From assembly GCF_009379765.1 (NCBI RefSeq), contig NZ_WHTD01000034.1, positions 1 to 59,738 on the forward strand: a stretch of 59,738 bases of DNA, given 5' to 3'. This stretch comes from Actinophytocola sp. GTDB taxonomy: Bacteria > Actinomycetota > Actinomycetes > Mycobacteriales > Pseudonocardiaceae. This document shows positions 23,173 to 31,320 of the stretch, piece by piece. Below the pieces are notes generated by a model. The model did not search any database. It saw nothing but the letters and a program-made list of their open reading frames with translations, and was not told the origin of the DNA. How positions within the stretch are numbered: position 1 is the stretch's first letter; each line of letters starts with the position of its first letter. The translations under genes were made by a program, and so were the position numbers.

Positions 23173-24814
23173 CGAGCACCCCCTGCTGCTGTTGCTGTTG
23201 CTGCTGGCCCAGGGTCAGCTCCGGGCCGCGCTCCGGCGCGATGTCCTCCATGCCCTGCCCGGCGCCGCCCGCGAGGCCGGGACCGGCGAGCTCCGCGTCC
23301 GCCGTGGACGACCGGGCGGCGAGCACCCAGGTGTCCTTGGACCCGCCGCCCTGCGAGGAGTTCACGATCAGGCTCCCCTCCGGCAGCGCGACCCGGGTGA
23401 GCCCGCCGGGGAGCACGAACACCGACCTGCCGTCGTTGACCGCGAACGGCCGCAGGTCGACGTGCCGGGGCTTGAGCCGCTGCCCCACCTTCGTCGGCAC
23501 GGTCGACAGCTGCACCACGGGCTGGGCGATCCAGCCGCGCGGGTTGTTGCGGATCCGCCTGCGCAGCATCGCGAGCTCGCGCTGGTTGGCCGACGGGCCG
23601 AACACGATGCCGTAGCCGCCCGAGCCCTCGACGGGCTTGACCACAAGCTCGTCGAGGCGGTCGAGCACCTGGGTCTGCTCGTCGGGCAGCCAGCAGCGGA
23701 ACGTGTCCACATTGGGCAGCAGCAGCGACTCGCCGAGGTAGTACTTCAGGATGTCCGGCAGGTAGGTGTAGACGAGCTTGTCGTCGGCGACGCCGTTGCC
23801 GACCGCGTTCGCGATCACTACGTTGCCCGCGCGGGCGGCGTTGAGCAGCCCGGCGACGCCGAGCACGGAGTCCGGCTTGAAGTGCACGGGGTCCAGGAAC
23901 TCGTCGTCGATGCGCCGGTAGACCACGTCGACCGCCCGCTCGCCCTGGGTGGTGCGCATGTAGACGGCGTTGTCCCGGCAGAACAGGTCGCGGCCCTCGA
24001 CGAGCTCGACGCCCATCAGCCGGGCGAGCAGCGAGTGCTCGAAGTAGGCGGAGTTGTGCACGCCCGGGGTGAGCACGACGACGTTCGGGTCCGCGACATT
24101 GGCCGCGGCGGCCGCCCGCAGCGCGCGCAGCAGGTGCACCGCGTAGTCCCCGACCGCGCGGACCCGGTGCTTGGCGAACAGGTCCGGGAACACCCTGGCC
24201 ATCGTGCGCCGGTTCTCCATCACGTAGGACACCCCGGACGGGCTGCGCAGGTTGTCCTCCAGCACCCGGAACACGCCGTCCTCGTCGCGCACGACATCGA
24301 TGCCGGCGACGTGCACCCGCACCCCGTTGGGCGGCGTGAGCCGGGCGGCCTGGCGGTGGAAGTGGTCGCAGGAGGTGATCAGCCGCTTCGGCAGCACGCC
24401 GTCGCGAATGATCTGCTGGTCGCCGTAGACGTCGGCGAGGAACGCCTCCAGCGCCTTGACCCGTTGCACGATGCCGCGTTCGAGCCGGGCCCATTCCGAC
24501 GCGGTGATCACCCGCGGGATGAGGTCGAGCGGGAACGGCCGCTCCTGGCCGGACAGAGAGAACGTGATGCCCTGGTCGACCAGCGCCCGGTCCAGTGCCT
24601 CGGCCCGCGCGCCCAGCTCGGCGGGCGCGGCCGGGGCGAGCGACTCGTGCAGCCGCCGGTAGGCCTGCCGCGGCGTCCGGTCCGGCGCGAACATCTCGTC
24701 GTAGGCGCCGGCGTACGGCCGCGTGGGATCGAGGTAGCCGTCGAACAGCCGGCCGTCCCGGCTCGCTGTCCTGGCACGTGCCGACGATCGGGCCGACGTC
24801 GCTGAGCGCTCCAT
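23159..24814 (-). CDS. circularly permuted ATP-grasp ligase
   Basis: Encodes 551 residues of the CP_ATPgrasp_1 (DUF404/407) family. Visible blocks are RPFPLDLIPRVI, DQQIIRDGVLPKRLI, VLEDNLRSPSGVSYV, VVLTPGVHNSAYFEHS, VVIANAVGNGVADDK and the Lys-containing ELVVKPVEGSGGYGI. Such enzymes are predicted ATP-dependent carboxylate-amine ligases. The C terminus has a run of eight Gln before GVLDAGA, encoded by CAG/CAA triplets. ATG 24814 follows a TAAGGA -10-like box by 7 nt. First gene of the operon. Confidence 0.92.
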   Translation of the reverse strand: MERSATSARSSARARTASRDGRLFDGYLDPTRPYAGAYDEMFAPDRTPRQAYRRLHESLAPAAPAELGARAEALDRALVDQGITFSLSGQERPFPLDLIPRVITASEWARLERGIVQRVKALEAFLADVYGDQQIIRDGVLPKRLITSCDHFHRQAARLTPPNGVRVHVAGIDVVRDEDGVFRVLEDNLRSPSGVSYVMENRRTMARVFPDLFAKHRVRAVGDYAVHLLRALRAAAAANVADPNVVVLTPGVHNSAYFEHSLLARLMGVELVEGRDLFCRDNAVYMRTTQGERAVDVVYRRIDDEFLDPVHFKPDSVLGVAGLLNAARAGNVVIANAVGNGVADDKLVYTYLPDILKYYLGESLLLPNVDTFRCWLPDEQTQVLDRLDELVVKPVEGSGGYGIVFGPSANQRELAMLRRRIRNNPRGWIAQPVVQLSTVPTKVGQRLKPRHVDLRPFAVNDGRSVFVLPGGLTRVALPEGSLIVNSSQGGGSKDTWVLAARSSTADAELAGPGLAGGAGQGMEDIAPERGPELTLGQQQQQQQQGVLDAGA

Positions 24815-24880
24815 CCGCGCATCCTTACCCACGACCGCCACGTCGCGCACTACTTGGCAGATCAACAACCGGTGACCCGG

Positions 24881-25741
24881 TCAGCCGGCGGCGATGGCCG
24901 CGACCCCCGCGAGGACGATCACCGCGCCGGTCAGGCGGCGCGGTGCGTTGGGCTCGCCGAGCAGGAGCCAGGCGCCGACGCTGCCGATCACGATGGACAG
25001 CTCCCTGGCCGGCGCGACCAGGCTGACCGGCGCGTGCCGCAGCGCGAACAGCACGAGCACGTAAGCGACCGGCGACAGCACGGCCACCGCGAGGATCGGC
25101 GTCCGATGCGCCCGCCACAGGTCCCCGAGCTCACCACGGTGGGCCAGCGCGTACGGGCCGAGCAGCACGGTCTCGGTGAGCGCGGAGCCGGCCATGAGGA
25201 TCAGCGGCGGCACCGCGAGCGTCGTGACCGCGTGCGCGTCCCACAGCGTGTAGGCGGCGATCGTCACGCCGCAGACGAGCCCATACCCCACCCCGGCGGC
25301 CCAGGAGCTGGACCCCGACGAGCCGAGCCCGCCGATCACCCACACCCCGAGCACGACGGCCGCCGTGCCGGCGAGGGCAGCGAGCCCCGGTCGCTCGTCG
25401 AGCAGCCAGACCGCCGCGATGACCGACAGCATAGGCCCGGTGCCGCGGGCGAGCGGGTAGACCACGGACAGGTCGCCGACCGCGTATCCCCGTTGCAGGA
25501 TCACGAAGTAGCCGGTGTGGATCATCCCGCTGACGAGCAGCGCGAGCCACCAGACGCCCGGCACCGACCCGCCGTTCGCGACGACCGTGCCGATGGCGAG
25601 CGGCAGCTGGAACAGCGCCGAGAACACCGCGGCGAGCCAGACGAACAAGGCGCCGCCGCCCGGGACCTGCTTGGCACACAGGTTCCACCCGGCATGCGCC
25701 ACCGCGGCCCCGACCACGAGCGCGATGGCGGCGGGGTGCAT
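24881..25741 (-). CDS. EamA/DMT-superfamily transporter
   Basis: Encodes 286 residues with about ten transmembrane helices in two EamA repeats, ending in the typical LGEPNAPRRLTGAVIVLAGVA of the second half. The first half has PLARGTGPMLSVIAAVWLLDERPG. DMT proteins export or exchange metabolites such as amino acids, sugars or drugs; the substrate is unknown. It lies 66 bp upstream of the ATP-grasp gene on the same strand, so read-through into that operon is possible. Confidence 0.88.
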   Translation of the reverse strand: MHPAAIALVVGAAVAHAGWNLCAKQVPGGGALFVWLAAVFSALFQLPLAIGTVVANGGSVPGVWWLALLVSGMIHTGYFVILQRGYAVGDLSVVYPLARGTGPMLSVIAAVWLLDERPGLAALAGTAAVVLGVWVIGGLGSSGSSSWAAGVGYGLVCGVTIAAYTLWDAHAVTTLAVPPLILMAGSALTETVLLGPYALAHRGELGDLWRAHRTPILAVAVLSPVAYVLVLFALRHAPVSLVAPARELSIVIGSVGAWLLLGEPNAPRRLTGAVIVLAGVAAIAAG

Positions 25742-25753
25742 GCCGCCACCTTG

Positions 25754-25939
25754 TCAGACAGCCGCCCCGCGCCGGTCGGGCCTGCTCGCCAGCACGGCCA
25801 GCAATGCCGACCCCCACGTGCCGAACCAGTCGAGCGCGCTGCGGGCGCCGACCCCCAACCCCACCGGCACCCCGGCCACCACCGCCGCGAGCACCACCAC
25901 GGCGAGGACCAGCGCGAGGACCACCACCCGGGGTCCCAT
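25754..25939 (-). CDS. small membrane protein after the ABC permease
   Basis: Encodes 61 residues: one long hydrophobic helix (VVVLALVLAVVVLAAVVAGV) followed by GARSALDWFGTWGSALLAVLA. ATG 25939 lies 1 bp after the permease TGA, indicating coupling. It may be an accessory subunit of the exporter. Length, coding bias and coupling support a real gene, but I do not recognise a family. Confidence 0.6.
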   Translation of the reverse strand: MGPRVVVLALVLAVVVLAAVVAGVPVGLGVGARSALDWFGTWGSALLAVLASRPDRRGAAV

Positions 25940-25940
25940 G

Positions 25941-27488
25941 TCAGACCGGCTTCGCGATCTCGGCGAGCAGCTCCGGCCCTCGGCGGTCCAGCCGATGCCG
26001 GGCGATGCCGCCCCACCACCACCAGCACAGCACGCCCAGGCCGATCCCGACCGGCACGCCGAGCCACTCGAGCGCGGGCGCCAACCACACGAGCAGCGCC
26101 ACCGGCGCGGCCACGACGGCCAGCAGCAGCGCGATGGCGATCTGCAGCAGCACACGCAGGAGGCCCGGGTTCCCGCCGGAGGAGAACGGGTTGGCCCGCT
26201 GCGCGGGCATCGGGTAGGCGACGAACACCGACAGCAGCACCACCAGCCCCGCGCCGGCGCCGAGCAGCGCCGGCGTGAGGCCGAGCACCAGCGGGTACGT
26301 GCCCGGGTCGGTGATGCCGGGCAGCACGACGGCGAGTACGAGCACGACCGGCCCCATCAGCAGCAGCCAGGCCAGCTGCCGGCCGCGGACGTCGGCCGCC
26401 GCCGCACCGGGGACCACCAGCGTGTGCCACAGGGCACTGCCGTCCATGCCGTAGAGGTTGCCCGCGAACACGGCTCCGATCGCGACCAGGACCAGACCGG
26501 AGGTCGGGACCGCGCCGGTGCCGCCGCCGTTGGCCACGGGCGCCACGGTGACGATCACCGCCGTGATCACGGCCGAGAGCAACGCTACCCGGCGGCGGGC
26601 GTCGCGGCCCCAGGTGCGCAGCTCCTTGCCCACGACCGCGCCCACCGGTGTGGCGGGCAGCCTGCTCCCGAGTGGGGTCCGCCCCGCCCGCGTTCTGACC
26701 GGGCCGCTGGCCGGGACCCTGGTGGTGCGCCGGACCAGGAGTACGCCCCAGACCGCGAGCAGCGCGGCGATCACGGCGACCAGCCCCGCCAGCGCGCCGG
26801 CCGCGACGAGCCAGTCACCGTGCCCGGCCGCGTCGACCGCGGTGACCCCCCAGCCGGACGGCAGCGCCCGCAGCACGGTGGACAGCACCGCGGACCGGCC
26901 CTCGACCAGCACCGGCCCGACCGCGCGCCCGACGACCTGGAACAGGAAGCCGGACAGGCCGACGAGCGCGACGAGCAGGACGCCGAGGTCGCGGCCGCGC
27001 CGGGACTGCATGGCCGCGCCGAGCCCGGCCATCACGACCCGGGACAGCACGACCACGAACGTGAGCTGCAACGGCACGGCGAGCACCGCGACCACCACGG
27101 CGGCGGCACCCGAGGCCTGCACGACCAGGCCCCAGGACGCCAGGAACGTGACGATCGCGGGCACCCCGACGAACGCGGCGCCCAGCAGGCCCGCGGCGAG
27201 CCGGCGCGGCGGGATCGGCAGCAGCGCGAAGTGCTCCGGGCGCAGCGTCTCGTCCCCACCACCGGTGAGCACCGGCCCGAGCAGCCAGCCGATCGTCCAC
27301 AGCAGGTAGACCGCGGCGAGCAGGTCGACCGCCGCGCCGGGCCGGTCGAGCGACACGGTGGTGGCGAGGACGGTGCCGAGCGCGGCCAGCAGCCCGAACA
27401 CCGCGCCGCCCGCGGTGAGCGCGGCCTGCTTGCCGCGCAACGAGTGCCGCAGCACCCGCCACTTCATCCGGATCAGGACGCCAACCAC
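25941..27488 (-). CDS. ABC exporter permease
   Basis: Encodes 515 residues with about 12 hydrophobic segments and little soluble domain, the pattern of large ABC-2-like exporter permeases paired with a single ATPase. GTG 27488 overlaps the ATPase gene by 16 bp; ATG 27467 (RMKWRVL) is an alternative start. The substrate is unknown. The shared control region with the SPFH operon suggests both serve one envelope-related response. Confidence 0.8.
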   Translation of the reverse strand: MVGVLIRMKWRVLRHSLRGKQAALTAGGAVFGLLAALGTVLATTVSLDRPGAAVDLLAAVYLLWTIGWLLGPVLTGGGDETLRPEHFALLPIPPRRLAAGLLGAAFVGVPAIVTFLASWGLVVQASGAAAVVVAVLAVPLQLTFVVVLSRVVMAGLGAAMQSRRGRDLGVLLVALVGLSGFLFQVVGRAVGPVLVEGRSAVLSTVLRALPSGWGVTAVDAAGHGDWLVAAGALAGLVAVIAALLAVWGVLLVRRTTRVPASGPVRTRAGRTPLGSRLPATPVGAVVGKELRTWGRDARRRVALLSAVITAVIVTVAPVANGGGTGAVPTSGLVLVAIGAVFAGNLYGMDGSALWHTLVVPGAAAADVRGRQLAWLLLMGPVVLVLAVVLPGITDPGTYPLVLGLTPALLGAGAGLVVLLSVFVAYPMPAQRANPFSSGGNPGLLRVLLQIAIALLLAVVAAPVALLVWLAPALEWLGVPVGIGLGVLCWWWWGGIARHRLDRRGPELLAEIAKPV

Positions 27489-28228
27489 GACAACCCCTCC
27501 GCACCGCCGGTACGCCCGCCGACGATGTGCACGAACGCCTCCTCGAGGCTCGTGCCGCCACGCACCTGCGCCACCTCACCCGCGGCCACCACGCGGCCGC
27601 GGGTGATCACCGCGACATGCGTGCACAGCTGCTCGACCAGCGCCATCACGTGACTGGACAGGACGACCGCGCCGCCGGAGGCCACGAACCGCAGCAGGAT
27701 CGTGCGGATCGTCGCCGCCGACACCGGGTCGACGGCCTCGAACGGCTCGTCGAGCACGAGCAGCCGCGGCGCGTGCAGGAGTGCGACCGCGAGGCCGATC
27801 TTCTTGCGCATGCCCGCGGAGTAGTCGATGACGAGCTTGTTGCGCGCGTCGTCGAGCTCCAGCACGGCGAGCAGCTCGTCGACCCGCTGCGCCACCGTCA
27901 CCTTGTCCAGTCCGCGCAGCAGGCCCATGTAGGTCAGGAGCTCCGCGCCGGTCAGCCGCTCGGGCAGCGACAGCCCGTCCGGCAGCACGCCGACCAACGC
28001 CTTGGCCCGCACGGGATCGGCCCACACGTCGACGCCGAAGATCGTGGCCGTGCCGCCGTCGGGCCGCAGCAGGCCCACGGCCATCGACAGCGACGTGGTC
28101 TTGCCCGCGCCGTTCGGCCCGACGAGGCCGAAGAACGAGCCGGCGGGCACCGCCAGGTCGACGTGGTCGACCGCGATCGTGTGCCCGAACCGCTTGAACA
28201 ACCTGGACAACCCCAGAGCCTCGGTCAT
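27473..28228 (-). CDS. ABC exporter ATPase
   Basis: Encodes 251 residues: Walker A GPNGAGKTTS, a signature-like YSAGMRKKIGLA, Walker B LLVLDEPF and the H-loop SSHVMALVEQ. The signature YSAGM replaces the canonical LSGGQ, as often seen in drug/bacitracin-type ATPases. ATG 28228 has TAGTCT 6 nt upstream. The divergent SPFH gene begins 60 bp away and a 16-bp palindrome lies between. Confidence 0.93.
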   Translation of the reverse strand: MTEALGLSRLFKRFGHTIAVDHVDLAVPAGSFFGLVGPNGAGKTTSLSMAVGLLRPDGGTATIFGVDVWADPVRAKALVGVLPDGLSLPERLTGAELLTYMGLLRGLDKVTVAQRVDELLAVLELDDARNKLVIDYSAGMRKKIGLAVALLHAPRLLVLDEPFEAVDPVSAATIRTILLRFVASGGAVVLSSHVMALVEQLCTHVAVITRGRVVAAGEVAQVRGGTSLEEAFVHIVGGRTGGAEGLSWLAS

Positions 28229-28244
28229 GGCGCCAGACTACTAT

Positions 28245-28260
28245 AAAGTGATATCACTTT
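28245..28260. promoter_or_regulatory. 16-bp palindromic operator between the ABC and SPFH genes
   Basis: AAAGTGATATCACTTT is a perfect palindrome and by far the most AT-rich stretch nearby. It is flanked by ACTAT on one side and (G)ATAGT on the other, extending the symmetry to ~27 bp. It lies just upstream of the ABC -10 (TAGTCT, 28235-28240) and next to a GATAGT -10-like box of the SPFH gene (28261-28266). It should bind a symmetric dimer controlling both directions. Confidence 0.75.
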
Positions 28261-28288
28261 GATAGTCACTACGAGCCGAGGAGACGCC

Positions 28289-29224
28289 ATGGCCGAGATA
28301 CTCGAGTCGCCGATGCCGGAACCCCACCTGCGGGAGCGGGTCGCGTTCGGCACCCATGGGATGCCCGTGCTCGCCGTCGCGGTGGTGCTGACCCTCGCCG
28401 GGGTGGCGATGCTGCTCGTCGGGGTCCTCCGGCTGGCGACGAACAGAGACGACTCCGCGGTGGGGATGGTCGTGCTGGTGGTCGCCAGCAGCGTGGTGAT
28501 CGCGGCCGGCGCCATCACCGGCGGCGGGCTGATGATGGTGGCGCCCGGCGAGGCGCGGGTGGTCCAGTTCCTCGGCCGCTACGTCGGCACCGTGCGCGAG
28601 GACGGGCTGCGCTGGGTCAACCCGTTCACGGTGCGGCGCAAGATCTCCACCCGGATCCGCAACCACGAGACCGCGGTGACCAAGGTCAACGACGCGGACG
28701 GCAGCCCGATCGTGATCGCGGCGGTGGTGGTCTGGCGGGTCACCGACACGGCGCGCGCGCTGTTCGAGGTGGACGACTACCACGAGTTCGTGAACATCCA
28801 GACCGAGACCGCGGTCCGGCACATCGCGACCACCTATCCCTACGACGCGCACGGCGACGAGCAGCTCTCGCTCCGGCAGAACACCACGGAGATCACCGAC
28901 CAGCTGTCCGCGGAGATCGGCGCCAGGGTCGAGGCGGCGGGGGTCGAGGTGATCGAGTCGCGGCTCACGCATCTCGCCTATGCCCAGGAGATCGCCGGCG
29001 CCATGCTGCGCCGCCAGCAGGCGGGGGCGGTCGTCGCGGCGCGGCACCGGATCGTCGAGGGCGCGGTCGGCATGGTGCAGATGGCACTCGACAAGCTGGC
29101 CGAGCAGCAGGTGGTGGACCTCGACGAGGAGCGCAAGGCCACGATGGTGAGCAACCTGCTCGTCGTGCTGTGCGGCGACCGGGACACCCAACCCGTGGTC
29201 AACGCCGGCTCCCTCTACAACTGA
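28289..29224 (+). CDS. SPFH/stomatin-like membrane protein
   Basis: Encodes 311 residues: two hydrophobic segments (~34-55 and ~68-87) then an SPFH domain (~95-250) with [32 protein letters not shown] and [51 protein letters not shown] proteins form large membrane microdomain cages that often recruit proteases or AAA+ machines. ATG 28289 follows GAGGAGA. It leads a three-gene unit with a ribbon-helix-helix protein and an AAA+ ATPase. Confidence 0.9.
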   Translation: MAEILESPMPEPHLRERVAFGTHGMPVLAVAVVLTLAGVAMLLVGVLRLATNRDDSAVGMVVLVVASSVVIAAGAITGGGLMMVAPGEARVVQFLGRYVGTVREDGLRWVNPFTVRRKISTRIRNHETAVTKVNDADGSPIVIAAVVVWRVTDTARALFEVDDYHEFVNIQTETAVRHIATTYPYDAHGDEQLSLRQNTTEITDQLSAEIGARVEAAGVEVIESRLTHLAYAQEIAGAMLRRQQAGAVVAARHRIVEGAVGMVQMALDKLAEQQVVDLDEERKATMVSNLLVVLCGDRDTQPVVNAGSLYN

Positions 29225-29230
29225 GGCCCC

Positions 29231-29452
29231 GTGCCCGAGCGCAAGAAGCTGTTGCTGCGCCTGGATCCCGCGATCCACGACGCGGTCGCCAGGTGGGCGG
29301 GTGACGAGCTGCGCAGCACCAACGCGCAGATCGAGTTCGTGCTGCGCCGGGCATTGGCGCAGTCCGGTCGGCTGCCGGACAACGCCGGGCGGCCGGCCCG
29401 GCGCGGCCGCCCGCCAAAGGATCAGCCGTCCGAGCCCGACGCCGAAGCGTGA
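29231..29452 (+). CDS. Arc/MetJ-like ribbon-helix-helix protein
   Basis: Encodes 73 residues: RKKLLLRLDPAIHDAVARWA forms the beta strand and first helix, and ELRSTNAQIEFVLRRAL the second helix of an RHH DNA-binding fold, followed by a basic, disordered tail (RPARRGRPPK). RHH proteins bind palindromes as dimers or tetramers. The 16-bp palindrome upstream is a natural candidate site, which would make this the local repressor. The GTG start lies 6 bp after the SPFH stop. Confidence 0.8.
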   Translation: MPERKKLLLRLDPAIHDAVARWAGDELRSTNAQIEFVLRRALAQSGRLPDNAGRPARRGRPPKDQPSEPDAEA

Positions 29453-29471
29453 TTTCTGGCACGTTGGTGAG

Positions 29472-30857
29472 GTGACCCTGCCCCCCGAGGACGCCCGCGG
29501 GCTGGCCCGCGCGTTGACCGAGCTGCTCAACGTCAGCCACCAGACCCTGGTGGACTCCGGCTCGCCGCTGTCCGCCAAAGTCACCGAGCACGTCGGCTGC
29601 CCGCTCGCCGAGATCCCGAACGTGGCCGAGCACATGCCGAGCTGGGACCACGCCAACCTGCAGCGCGGCGTCGACGCCTACCTGGCCCGCCACTCGCCGG
29701 ACGCGGCGTGGTTCGGCATCGCCGGCAGCCGGCATTTCTCGTCCGTGATCGACATGCTGACCTCGGCGGACACCAACAGCGCCCACCGGCTCGGCGCGGT
29801 GGACTACACGACCGTCGCGACCGGGCCGTCCTCGTCCAGCGAGGCGGTGCAGCTCGGTCTCGTCTGCACGGTGGCGCCGGACGGCATGCCGGTGGTGCTG
29901 GCGATCCAGGGCGCCGAGGAGGACCGCGGCGAGGAGCTTTGCCACCTGCAGGTGCTCGCCGCGGACCGGCACACCGGCGCCACGGTGCGCGAGGAGATCC
30001 TGGGGCTCGTGCGCGAGCACGACGTGTTCCGAGGGCAGCTGCTGTCGTTCGGGATGAGCGAGCACCGCGGCAACCGGCTGCTGTCGTTCCTGCCCCGGCC
30101 GTCGATGCGGGCCGACCAGGTGGTGCTGCCGGACGGGGTGCTCGCGTCGATCGAGCGGCACGTGGTGCGCTCGGCGGAGCAGACGCGGGCGCTGCGGGCG
30201 CACGGGCAGCACCTCAAGCGTGGGCTGCTGCTGTACGGGCCGCCGGGGACGGGCAAGACGCACACGGTCCGGTACCTGCTGAGCAGGTTGCCCTCGTGCA
30301 CGGTGTTCGTGCTGTCCGGGATGGCGATGATCCGGTGGCTGCGGACCACGGCGGCGCTGGCCAGGCGGCTCGAGCCGTCGGTGGTCGTCGTCGAGGACGT
30401 GGACCTCATCGCGGAGGACCGCGCGCGGTCGATGTCCGGCAACCCGGTGCTGTTCGAGCTCCTCGACGAGATGGACGGGATCGGCTCCGAGGCGGACGTC
30501 ACGTTCGTGCTGACCACCAACCGGGTGAACGCGATGGAGGAGGCGCTCGCGCAGCGGCCCGGCCGGGTCGACCTCGCCGTCGAGGTGCCAAGGCCCGACG
30601 CCGAGTGTCGCGAGCGGCTGCTGCGGCTCTACGCCGGGGCCGCGCTTCGGACGCCGGACGTGAGCGACCTGGTGGCGGCCACCGACGGCGTGACCGCGTC
30701 GTTCGTCAAGGAGTGGGTCCGGCGCGCGGTCCTGCGCTCGCTCGACGACGGCGTCGGCGACGGTCGCGGGCTGGACGAGCCGGCGCTGCGGGTGTCGCTG
30801 GACGAGCTGCTGTCCCAGCAGCAGGCACTCACCCGCAGCATGCTGGGTGGCCGCTGA
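29472..30857 (+). CDS. AAA+ ATPase partner of the SPFH protein
   Basis: Encodes 461 residues: an N-terminal domain (~1-200) of unknown type and an FtsH/Cdc48-like AAA+ core with Walker A LLLYGPPGTGKTHT, Walker B VVVVEDVDLI, sensor 1 VLTTNR and an arginine-finger region AQRPGRVD. No Zn-protease (HExxH) domain follows, so it is an unfoldase or remodeller rather than FtsH. GTG 29472 is 19 bp after the RHH stop and is preceded by GGTGAG; the exact start is uncertain. Confidence 0.85.
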   Translation: MTLPPEDARGLARALTELLNVSHQTLVDSGSPLSAKVTEHVGCPLAEIPNVAEHMPSWDHANLQRGVDAYLARHSPDAAWFGIAGSRHFSSVIDMLTSADTNSAHRLGAVDYTTVATGPSSSSEAVQLGLVCTVAPDGMPVVLAIQGAEEDRGEELCHLQVLAADRHTGATVREEILGLVREHDVFRGQLLSFGMSEHRGNRLLSFLPRPSMRADQVVLPDGVLASIERHVVRSAEQTRALRAHGQHLKRGLLLYGPPGTGKTHTVRYLLSRLPSCTVFVLSGMAMIRWLRTTAALARRLEPSVVVVEDVDLIAEDRARSMSGNPVLFELLDEMDGIGSEADVTFVLTTNRVNAMEEALAQRPGRVDLAVEVPRPDAECRERLLRLYAGAALRTPDVSDLVAATDGVTASFVKEWVRRAVLRSLDDGVGDGRGLDEPALRVSLDELLSQQQALTRSMLGGR

Positions 30858-30879
30858 CCGGGCCGCGGTGACGCGCTGT

Positions 30880-31005
30880 TATCCTCAGTCCTCGTGCCGT
30901 GTGGCATTCCGTCATGGAGGAAGCTCACCGGTGTTTCGTATCGGCCTCGGTGGGGCCACCTGAACGCGGCGCAGACTTCCGTGATCGACATCGAGGAGCA
31001 CACGC
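30880..31005 (+). promoter_or_regulatory. rpsT promoter and leader
   Basis: A TATCCT -10-like box (30880-30885) is followed by a ~110-nt leader before the rpsT GTG. It contains ATGGAGGAAGC and short inverted segments, but I see no defined riboswitch. S20 is autoregulated at its leader in some bacteria; that is only a possibility here. Confidence 0.35.
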
Positions 31006-31266
31006 GTGGCGAACATCAAGTCCCAGATCAAGCGGATCACGACGAACGAGAAGGCGCGGCTGCGCAACAAGTCCGTCAAGTCCTCGGTGAAGACCGCGAT
31101 TCGCAAGTTCCGCGAGGCGGCCGACGCCGGTGAGAAGGACAAGGCGATCGAGCTGCTGCAGGACGCCAGCCGCAAGCTCGACAAGGCGGCCGGCAAGGGC
31201 GTGATCCACGCCAACCAGGCGGCGAACAAGAAGTCCGCCATGGCCAAGCGCGCCAACCAGATCTGA
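31006..31266 (+). CDS. rpsT: 30S ribosomal protein S20
   Basis: Encodes 86 residues, full length, starting [21 protein letters not shown], with the three-helix Lys/Ala-rich pattern ending [12 protein letters not shown]. It binds the 16S rRNA 5' domain. The start is GTG. It is transcribed opposite to holA as in mycobacteria and is followed by a strong terminator. Confidence 0.97.
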   Translation: MANIKSQIKRITTNEKARLRNKSVKSSVKTAIRKFREAADAGEKDKAIELLQDASRKLDKAAGKGVIHANQAANKKSAMAKRANQI

Positions 31267-31279
31267 GCGTTCTCCCCGG

Positions 31280-31316
31280 CAGGTGCCGGCCGCCCACTCC
31301 GGGCGGCCGGCACCTG
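31280..31316. terminator. bidirectional terminator between rpsT and the hydrolase gene
   Basis: A perfect 16-bp stem (CAGGTGCCGGCCGCCC / GGGCGGCCGGCACCTG) with a 5-nt loop is followed by TCTTT on the plus strand. It lies between two convergent genes and may serve both. Confidence 0.85.
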
Positions 31317-31320
31317 TCTT

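Noticed and set aside
29472..30857. FtsH protease
   Set aside because: AAA+ core is FtsH/Cdc48-like but there is no transmembrane segment and no HExxH protease domain.
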